Assembly (NCBI GenBank): GCA_020466095.1
Contig: CM035808.1
Span: 15,968,785 to 16,032,784, forward strand
Direction: 5' to 3'
Length of the DNA: 64,000 nt
Source: Chlorops oryzae
Lineage: Eukaryota; Arthropoda; Insecta; Diptera; Chloropidae
Shown: positions 56,066 through 64,000 of the stretch, in pieces
Position numbering within the stretch: the first letter of the stretch is position 1
Layout: the number at the start of each line of letters is the position of its first letter
The notes under the pieces: generated by a model
Seen by the model: the letters and a program-made list of their open reading frames with translations, nothing else
Database searches by the model: none
What the model was told of the DNA's origin: nothing
Program-made: the position numbers and the translations under genes

Positions 56066-56304
56066 GCTAGTAGCGCATGCCTGAATATCCACAAAACTGT
56101 TTCTACTTACTAATTTGAATGAAATTTTGTTAGGTTGCCGTCTTTTTGAGCAAATAAATGGATCAGAAGCAACCAGCAGCATATTTAAAACATCTGTGTT
56201 TCTAAAAATTCGGTTACCCTTCATGCAAAACATTTTTAATGGTATTTATATCGAGCTTACATCTTTTTATTAAATTTTTGTTACCAACTAAACTTAGTTA
56301 TAAG

Positions 56305-56680
56305 CAGGGCTCGGATTTTGTTGACTTTTATAAATTTAAAGCATACTTTAAGGGGCAAACATTTTTCTTACCATCATTTTGCGAATAAGTTTAGCGAAAT
56401 TGAATTTCAAACCGCAAAGTTAGAAACTTCAAAAAATTCATATTGCAGTCAAAAATCGATTTGAATCTATATCGGCCCCCAGACCGCCTCTAGCCCCCCA
56501 GACCGCCTCTAGCCCCCCAGACTGCCTCTGGTCCCCAGACCGCCTCTAGCCCCTAGACCTAGCAATTGTGAACAGAAGTTAGGCCGTCTAGAGGCGGTCT
56601 TGGGGCTTAGAGAAATAACTTTATATGAGTTGAACAAAATTTTTACTCCACAAAGTATGCTTTAAATATATAAAGGTAGG
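56305..56680. mobile_element. CAGGGCTCGG-family MITE interrupted by GC-rich minisatellite
   Basis: The left half (56305-56468) is a good family match starting CAGGGCTCGGATTTTGTTG. At the family position GAATCT|TAACTTTAT about 146 bp are inserted: four to five copies of a 19-bp unit (CCCCCAGACCGCCTCTAG) and then an inverted copy (CTAGAGGCGGTCTTGGGGCT). The right half resumes to about 56680 but lacks the terminal CCGAGCCCTG. Confidence 0.78.
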
Positions 56681-58482
56681 ATGAGAAAACGGCTCTAATT
56701 GATTTTGTCTATTCAATCACAAGAAAAGAGATATACTTAACTTATATTGACTGTCTTTCTTTTGAATAAGGTCAGATTTATCGACTTTGAAAAATATATT
56801 TCCATAGTTAATTTGCTCTATCGCAAATTTTCTTCATTCGCATTCCTCATTTCATGCTCTTTTGCAAGACGAAAACATATGTATTGCATTTAGGTCAAAA
56901 CGTTTTAAGAATGCTTTTTATTTATTCCAAGTAGCTATGGTCGGCTCATCTATTTAAATTGAAATTTATAAGGATTTTCTTCGAAAGGACGAATGGGAGA
57001 AAATTTCGCAACCTCAAGAATCCATACATGTACGACTATTCACGCATGAGGGAAATAAAAATTTTTGCTTGTCAAAAATGTAAAATATTTTCTTATTTAT
57101 TGCTTTACACTTTTCTTCTGATTCGTACTCTTTGTGTTTTCATTTTTGTTTTGTTTCGTTTTGTTTTGTTTTGTATTTTACACAGAAGGAGCACTTTGTT
57201 TGTGTGTTTCTCTTTATCTCGATTTTATCTGCTGCGTACTGAGGGCGTTTATTTGTTGCTTATAAGTCTTCATATCGGGCTTATCTGCTTGTATGCTTTT
57301 GTATTGGTGCTGCTGCCTCTCTCTCCCTCTTTGCATCCCTCTGGTTCAGTGGAAGCTTTCTTAAACTTTTATGTCTGATGTTTTCATCCTACTTTGTATG
57401 CGAACAAGTGTGTGTGCATTTGTTGGTCTAAAATATTATGTTTAAGTCTTCAGCAAAGTAAGCTGCTTTTTCCTTGTTTTTTTTTTTCTTTTTTCCTTTT
57501 TTTCCTTCTAAAATATTTTCTCCAACACTTTTATGAATATTTTCGAATGTTGTAAGTTTTCAAAAAATGCTGAGAATATTATTTTTGGTGTCTTTATTCT
57601 TCTTGGTTTTTATGCGTGATATTTTTCAATTTTAAAGTTACGTTCTTGATTTTGCAATGCATATCGTAAATGTGAAGACATATTTATTATATCAAGCGGA
57701 AAACTTCTTTAAAAATCATTTTTTGCTTAGTCCGTAAAATTTGTCTTTTATTCAATTTGTGGTGGGAGAGTATTTTTTATTTTTTTATTATATGGTGTTG
57801 TGCAAAACAATAGCAACCCAAATCACTTCAACTTGTTATTTCTTTTCTTATAAAATATAGAGCCATAAGCGCCAAATTGATGTAAGTGATATTTTTTTCG
57901 AAAATTACTTTTTGATGAAAATATATTCTACACCCTGAAACTCATCACCTAGTAAAATATAACGACAATAAGCTCAATAGAAACATAGAAACGGAGATAT
58001 TGCACGATATGTTTTATAATTTGTATGCCGGTCAACGCAAACAAGTTAAAAAAAAAACGCTCTCCTGTAAAATTTGTTTTTTGTCCCTTACGTCAATTTG
58101 GCGGTTAGGGCACGATATGGTGTATATTTTATTGTTTTTCCAAAATAACATATTATATTACTATCATTTTTATTTCGAAGAAATCGAGGCTGTGCAAGAG
58201 CGGCTCAAGCCGATTGAAGTTGGGAAAAGTGTCACAACTTAAAAAGGTATTCTCTTGAAACTGTGTCTTGAGAGTTCAAGGAGAATTAAAGGCAATTCAA
58301 AGTTATTTAAATCTAAAAACTAAATAACTGCAATTAAAACATTTATAAATTCAACATATCTCTGCCATTAGAACAAACGAAGAGTTCGTCCGAATTGAGT
58401 CGAACTCAAACTATCGCTGCGATCGCAAACGTGTTCGAAGCATTTCATAGAGTCTTGCCTGAGTTGAGCCAAACTCAAGGCT
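56681..58482. other. Intergenic region, no gene seen
   Basis: T-rich sequence with a (GTTTT)n stretch at about 57142-57172. A 139-codon frame at 56959-57378 is dominated by Phe/Leu from T-rich DNA. No domain pattern. Confidence 0.4.
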
Positions 58483-58668
58483 TCAGTCTCTTTTGTGCGC
58501 GCGCTGTTCGGTCGGTTTTCGGGAGTGTCGGATCGTGGTGTTTAAAGTGAGTTCGTTCGTTTGAGCAATCGTGCTCTTTGCTCTCTGAGCACCGCGCTGG
58601 TGAAGTAATAGAAAGAAGTCGTTTCTTTTTCCGTTGCGAAAAGACATCCCTAACAAATTGTTGATTAG
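58483..58668 (+). promoter_or_regulatory. Candidate Inr promoter and 5' untranslated exon
   Basis: TTCAGTCTC contains a perfect TCAGTY initiator with A(+1) at 58485. At +24 to +30 lies TCGGTCG (58508-58514), which fits the fly pause-button consensus KCGRWCG at its usual position. The stretch is locally GC-rich, and 58661-58675 reads TTGATTAG|GTGAGTG, a strong splice donor, giving a 184-bp untranslated first exon. An INE-1-like repeat starts about 20 bp into the presumed intron. No coding exon of this gene is seen. Confidence 0.4.
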
Positions 58669-58688
58669 GTGAGTGCGTTATTTTCTTT

Positions 58689-59222
58689 ATACCCGACACA
58701 CTCTGTGTCGAGCTATATTGCGTTTGTGTGGTTGTGTGTAACACCCAGAATCAGAAGAGATAGACTATACAAAATGTATGTATATAGAAATGATCAGCGT
58801 CACCAGGAGATTCGATTTAGCCATGTCCGTCTGTTTGTATACGGTTTTCTTATCGAAGGATTTGATCTATCTTGACAAAATTCGGTATGCGTGCTCATGG
58901 GGACACGAGTAAGAACGAGTTTGAGAATGGACCCAATCGGACTATTTTTAGGGGTACCTGCAGTATTAAGGTCTGTCACAAAAGTCCCAAAACTGCCTCA
59001 AAATCTGACTTTTTCAAAATATTTCAATGAAACTTAGAATTTGAGCGTATATTTAAGCCTTCGATTACAATTTTAAAAAAATTGGAATAGCGGGCATGGC
59101 AAAGGGGCGGTTTTCATAAAAAAATTTAACAAAAGTCGGTATGTGGGGCCCCTTACGGCCTTAAACACCTCTGGATATTAAAAATTATTTGAACATATGT
59201 GACTATAACAGCCTTACTTGTT
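58689..59222 (+). mobile_element. INE-1-like dispersed repeat, best-preserved copy
   Basis: Starts TATACCCGACACACTCTGTG, has AATGATCAGCGTCACCAGGA and CATGTCCGTCTGTTTGTATA, then AACAAAAGTCGGTATGTGGG, and ends TGACTATAACAGCCTTACTTG. No coding capacity. Such TATACCC-starting, CATGTCCGTCTGTCTG-containing repeats are abundant in higher flies; the superfamily call is tentative. Confidence 0.62.
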
Positions 59223-59230
59223 TTTTACTA

Positions 59231-59305
59231 TTCTTTCTCTCAATTGATTGTATTTGAATGTGTGTTTTCTTTCTCTCAATTGATTGTATTTGAATGTGGT
59301 TTGAT
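59231..59305. repeat. Two-copy 35-bp tandem repeat
   Basis: CTTTCTCTCAATTGATTG followed by TATTTGAATGTG occurs twice in a row at about 59234-59264 and 59269-59299, nearly identical. Confidence 0.75.
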
Positions 59306-59659
59306 CTAATTTCATTTGTATTACTCTTTTTCTATAAATGTATAAAAATAATAAAGTATAGGAACTAACTTAAGAGAAAAAAGGACCGATCTCAATGAGT
59401 AAAAACGAGTCGCTGTAGCGGCTTAAATAAAAACAAAACGTTTCTGGAAAGCCGTCTTTGTGTTTGCAAAAAGCATAAACATTGGGCTTTGTAAAAAATA
59501 TTTTGATACAAAAAATTTTTTTGTTAAAAATTTTTTCGACTAAAAAAATATATTGCAAATTATTTTTTTTTATGTTTTTCGTATGTTATTTCTATTGCCC
59601 TACTTACAACGTAGTAGAACACACTTAGATCGTCTTTTATCAAATATAAAAAGCAAGAA

Positions 59660-59876
59660 AATACGATTTTTTTTCGGGCGTTTTCGGGCGGTTTTTATAA
59701 AAAAATTTAACAAAAGTCGGTATATCGGGCCCTAATGGCCTTAAAAACCTGTTGAATATTCATTCTTAGTGGTCCTGTTGTTTGGGCGTGGCTTAAAAAT
59801 TATTTAAACATGTGTGTCTGTGTCGGGTATTTTATTTTCAGGCTGGACTGACTATAACACCCTTACTTGTTTAAAT
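59660..59876 (+). mobile_element. INE-1-like repeat, 3' fragment
   Basis: Repeats the last third of the copy at 58689-59222 (TTTAACAAAAGTCGGTATAT, GGCCTTAAAAACCTG) and ends GACTATAACACCCTTACTTG. It also contains TGTGTCGGGTAT in the middle, a start-like piece in reverse. Confidence 0.58.
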
Positions 59877-62029
59877 ATTTTTTTTGTACTTTCCACTTTT
59901 CAATTCTGCTAATGACAATTGTTTTCTAATAAATAATTAAGTATTTTTGTGTTTGTATTTCGTTGTCAACTTTCCCTGAAAAACACAACAGAACGACAGG
60001 AACTCGAACAAATGTTTGGAATTAAAAACGCTCGCGTCTTCCGGTGGCTTAACTGTAAAAAAAATTAAATATTTTGATATGCCAAAGTTTTTTTTCCTCT
60101 TCTTTCGTTTCACCTTTCAGGTGAAGTCGACCATAACGAATTTGTCGTTTCGAAAAAAATATAAACTTTCTTCACAATCGTCTGCGACCTCTTAAATAAC
60201 AAAAAAAGAAAAAAAAAAAAAAGAAAACAAAAATTAAATAAAAAATTGTTTTTTTTTACTTTAAAATTCGACAGCGAGGAAACCATTTCGTAATCCACTT
60301 CCGCTTCGGATTTAAATAAATCATTTTGCGTTGGTGCACAGCACCGTAAATAAAATTCATTGCGGCGTTATAAAATTGAAAAACAAAAAGACAGAGAGAA
60401 AATGGACAGCAATGTCCTCTTCGGTAATTAAGCAATAAATTCGGGCTTATGCGAAAAGTTTTGATTCAAAAGTTTTTCGAAAGTTTTTTAATTAACTCGA
60501 GTCGCAGTAGGTGCTCAGCGAATGTACGTACGGCTTTGGCGGCGGTTCTTCAAACGAATCGAAAGACGTTTGTTTATCCACTCATGATATCGATTGGTTT
60601 GCCTTTGATAACTTCTCATTTACATTACGCAGAATATCATACATATGCCGTTCAATTTATGATGCTAGGCTACGACCTAGCTACAAAAATAATTTCAAAT
60701 ACCTTCGCATCCTATACGTCTTTACTCAGAGTAGAGGATACTTGTATGGGATTTACTGAATGCCGTGGGGATAAAACTTAAATCATTAAAATCCTTCTGA
60801 GAATTCATTAATTGCCATGAACGCATTTCATTTCTTAGATGAGAAAATTTCTTCATCTTAAGAGTTATTCCATTCGTCAGAATTAATAACGTTTATCTTA
60901 ACAAAGTGCTTCATAACATCCTGGCAGAAATGTCGAAACATAAGTTACATTATAAATTAAAGCAATTCTCTACTATGGACCGTTTTCAACTGAAATTATA
61001 AATTAATTTTTTTTTGAAACCGATTTAAAGGACTTTCCATTTTCCAAAGAAATCCTTTATTTAGCATGCTTCGAGTTAAGTCGGCAGTCAAAAGAATTTC
61101 GTTCGTTACCCAAGCCCTTGTCAAGAAATCCCTTCAAAATGTGCAAAATATTGATAAAAAAAATTTTATAACGTAATTTTTTTTTTTACATATATTTCCA
61201 ATATTGCTTCCGTCAATTGTTTTTGCCATCATTTTTTCTTGTCGTTGAGAAGGATCTACGAATAATGCGCAAACATATCAATCAAATGACATTCACACGA
61301 AATTCGTACTTGCCGGAACTCAGGATTTATGTACATACACGCACAGCCTTAAACACGGATACATTTGATACATACAAACATATGTATGGCGGGCTTATGT
61401 GTAGCTTATCATTCCATATACACACCCTAGACGAATCGAATACTCCTCAGCGTACGTAACAAAAAAACCTGCTACAGATTTGAAGACAAAACAAAAAAAG
61501 AAAGGAAAAGAATAAAGAACAAAAAATTTCGAAGAGCAGGGACGTGTAATAAAAACAATTTATTACTTTTGTTCATATTTTATATTGCATCAGCAGCAAA
61601 AAAAAGAGGAAAAGAAAAACTGTTAAATCTCAGCATTCGATGTGTGATAAAAATTCGTTGTATTTACAATAAAAACGTCCCTGCAGTCACAAAGGTTAAA
61701 TCAATAAAAGGTAGTACAACTGAGTTACTAAGAACATGACTGGTCCAAAATCCATGAGTACTCATCTAACAGAATCAACTTGAATCTGACCGTGGAAAAA
61801 ATCAATTCCAGTGGCATCTCTGCAACTCGAACCCCGCTAAGTCCTCACTAAGTAAGTCAAGAAAATTGCCATTCCCTTCTGAAATCATGAATCTTGAAGT
61901 TCTTTTTAAGTTAACTCGAATTTTTTCTATTTTCCTTGACGTTCGAGTTGCAGAGTATATTCTTATGTGAACGTATACACTCTATCTCTTTTTGGCACTT
62001 GTTTTATAAGACAACTTCTCCGCGTTAGT
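59877..62029. other. Intergenic or intronic region, no gene confirmed
   Basis: AT-rich. A strong acceptor-like tract (TTTTTTTTCCTCTTCTTTCG followed by TTTCACCTTTCAG) ends at 60120, but no coding exon follows. A 110-codon frame at 60449-60781 is unrecognised. Nothing else found. Confidence 0.35.
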
Positions 62030-62367
62030 TGGCATCATCACAGGTCACTGCCCACCGGGAGCTCATGCATTTAGACTACAAAGTGTCCTACTTTCCATTT
62101 ATTGCAAATACTGCGAAGAGTAGGATGAAGAATAATCTCCTTTACACCATTTAATGGTATGCCCAGCATTTGCATTTGGAAAAGATTCTCTTACTTAGGA
62201 ATGTAGGTACTTCATTCAGTCCCAATGGGACTAAGGCTCTAAATCTTACCCAGATCACTGGCTTTGTGGCCAGCTCAAAATGGCTCTAAAGATAGGTGTT
62301 CAGCTCAATAGGATATCACAACGGACCTCGGGTCGTAGTGTGTCGTAATCACAGCTTCTTTAACTTA
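62030..62367 (+). pseudogene. 3' end of a non-LTR retrotransposon (I/LOA/Jockey-type)
   Basis: One frame reads ITGHCPPGAHAFRL, IYCKYCEE, a TAG (62121-62123), DEE, a TAA (62133-62135), then SPLHHLMVCPAF. GHC-x-GxHAxRLG with a following CxxC...H...C cluster is the C-terminal tail of non-LTR retrotransposon ORF2 proteins. Two stops make it inactive, and the upstream reverse transcriptase is absent (5' truncation is typical). The 3' UTR has TATCACAACGGACCTCGGG and AGTGTGTCG, then the CCTAA array. Clade assignment is approximate. Confidence 0.65.
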
Positions 62368-62445
62368 CCTAACCTAACCTAACCTAACCTAACCTAACCT
62401 AACCTAACCTAACCTAACCTAACCTAACCTAACCTAACCTAACCT
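62368..62445 (+). repeat. (CCTAA)n array, about 15 units
   Basis: A pure CCTAA pentamer run (TTAGG on the other strand, the canonical arthropod telomere unit). Here it directly follows a LINE 3' end, and a second array (11130-11196) follows a SINE with a similar 3' end. It is therefore read as a retroposon tail, not an interstitial telomere. Higher flies lack TTAGG telomeres. Confidence 0.85.
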
Positions 62446-64000
62446 TTATAAACAATAAATTTCAATAATAGTTTCAATTCTTTTATGTTTTTATTTTTTA
62501 TCTTAAACTGTGAACAAATCTATCTTTTTATTTTATCCTATACTTTTTTAAAATTAAATTATTAAAGCTAGAAATTTCAGTGATTTGCATATTTTCAAAA
62601 CATTTAAATATCCAAATAAAAAAAAATCGAATTTCCGCAGTGGGCACATAAGTTCCGATATCAGAAGACAGTTGACAACAAGGGCTTACTTTAAGGGTAG
62701 AAAAGTGTGGGATTGAACATTTCTTAAATGACAAGGAAAAATTCACTCGCTTATTAAGAACGTGATAGACAGGCGTACTTGAAAATTTGTAACCACTCAC
62801 GGACTAGTTGGAGAATAGTATGGATTACTACAGGGGCATGTATAGATCTTTAATTTTTTTTGCTTAATGTTTGCATGGAATAAAACCTAGAAGAAAAAAC
62901 ATTATAAAATCGAATTGAGTCATAAAATTTATTGAGAAGTTTAAAGCATCATAAAAAGAACATATTTTCAAAACGGACGCCGTACTGTTGAAGGGACTTA
63001 TTTAAGAGGAAAGAGCAATAAAACGTATGGCCGGCCTCGCAAGTATTAAAAAAGCACACTGAACGTCCATTTAATCCAATAATATACAAATAAGCTATAT
63101 TCAGCAGACTCCCATGCTGGGAGGATCACAATTAGCGAAATTCTATCCAGAATAATTAATTTTAGAGTAGGCAGCAAGGATACCCGAAATTAAAATTTGT
63201 TTAACTGAACAGCTTTTGTCTGAAGTCATATCCTTAAAAATCAAGTTTTCACTTTAAAACCATACTTCATTTTACTATTAATTTTAAAAAACAATACTCC
63301 TCTTTAACGTTGAGAAGACAAAAATTACAATGAGCTTGTGTAAATGTCGAGTACAAAATGTTAATTCGAAGGGGTAAAAGAATTTATTTTATTGAAAGAA
63401 GTTGATGCATTTAAATTTGCAAATTTAACATATTCCTTGAACTCAACATTTGGACCCTTCGAACAACACAACTGACAGTCCATAAATAGATATATGAACA
63501 CAAATGAATACTAAAACCGTCCTAACATTTTTTTGTCCACATCGATATAGGAACGCCTGCAAGTATGCTTTTGAAATTTCCTTTAACTAAATTCATGACC
63601 GCATGTCCCGATTTGCATGCAAAAAAAAAAACAAAAATTTATTTGCCATGCGTGCTTTTGAAGTTTAATTAAAGGCAAACGAAGAAGTGAAAATTCCCCT
63701 TTTTTATCTTAGGAAGAACATAATCCATTTATATAAAGAGGCTTAAAATATTCAAGTGTTTTAGTATGTTTAGAGACGAAGGAGAGAGCAACAATTCCCA
63801 TCGCTTCAATTTCAGCTGCGCTTCTGCTCGGGCGAATTTACGCATTAAAAATGCAAAGCCGGGTCCGTTGTCTTTTTCGGTCGAAACACACAATTTTATA
63901 ACAAAACGCAAATGCGCCTATTTATTTCAAGTTTTATATACATATATATTATATATATATATACTTGTATTTTTTTGTGTGTGTTGCGCACGTTGTTAGA
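62446..64000. other. Right edge, no gene seen
   Basis: AT-rich sequence to the window end. A patch at 63770-63900 is less AT-rich and contains TTTTTCGGTCGAAAC, a pause-button-like word, but no initiator or coding pattern supports a gene. An (AT)n run lies at 63940-63962. Confidence 0.35.

Noticed and set aside
56959..57378. 139-residue hydrophobic protein
   Set aside because: T-rich DNA gives Phe/Leu strings in several frames; no domain, splice or promoter support.
60449..60781. 110-residue frame
   Set aside because: Length is within chance for this composition and no motif is recognised; a strong upstream acceptor at 60120 does not join it in an obvious way.

Overview
This is nuclear DNA from a higher fly (Diptera, Brachycera; a tephritid-like fruit fly is my best guess). 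The evidence is AT-rich sequence, many introns of about 55-70 bp, fly-type genes (nibbler, antigen-5-related CAP proteins), INE-1-like dispersed repeats and Drosophila-type core promoter motifs. The species call is inference.

The left 20 kb is genic. Positions 1-749 hold the 3' end of the dynactin p62 subunit gene (DCTN4, + strand). It converges on the transcription elongation factor gene IWS1 (- strand, 2127-4927). IWS1 is head-to-head with nibbler (mut-7-like 3'-5' exonuclease, + strand, 5459-9395, 11 exons), with about 530 bp between the start codons. Two convergent antigen-5-related CAP genes follow: one intact (10336-11972, +) and one with a 6.3-kb second-to-last intron and an in-frame stop after the signal peptide (12215-19529, -). 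IWS1 carries an apparent 1-bp frameshift. These two breaks may be assembly errors or real mutations.

From about 20 kb to the right edge I found no confident protein-coding gene. The DNA looks intergenic or intronic and is densely colonised by transposon relics. They include several non-autonomous hAT elements with 8-bp target-site duplications, a Transib-like element with a 5-bp duplication and CACAGTG ends, pogo/mariner-type MITEs, long foldback elements, a dead mariner transposase, INE-1-like repeats, and tRNA-derived SINEs. A LINE 3' tail shares its end sequence with those SINEs; the (CCTAA)n arrays that look like arthropod telomere repeat are best read as retroposon tails. Two places look like 5' untranslated exons or promoters of unseen genes (about 53.3-53.45 kb and 58.48-58.67 kb).

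Three direct duplications differ mainly by single-base indels. That pattern suggests poorly polished long-read sequence and bears on how the two gene breaks should be read. I did not find a convincing new biological system. The most informative novelties are the SINE/LINE tail partnership, the Transib-like element and the broken reading frames.
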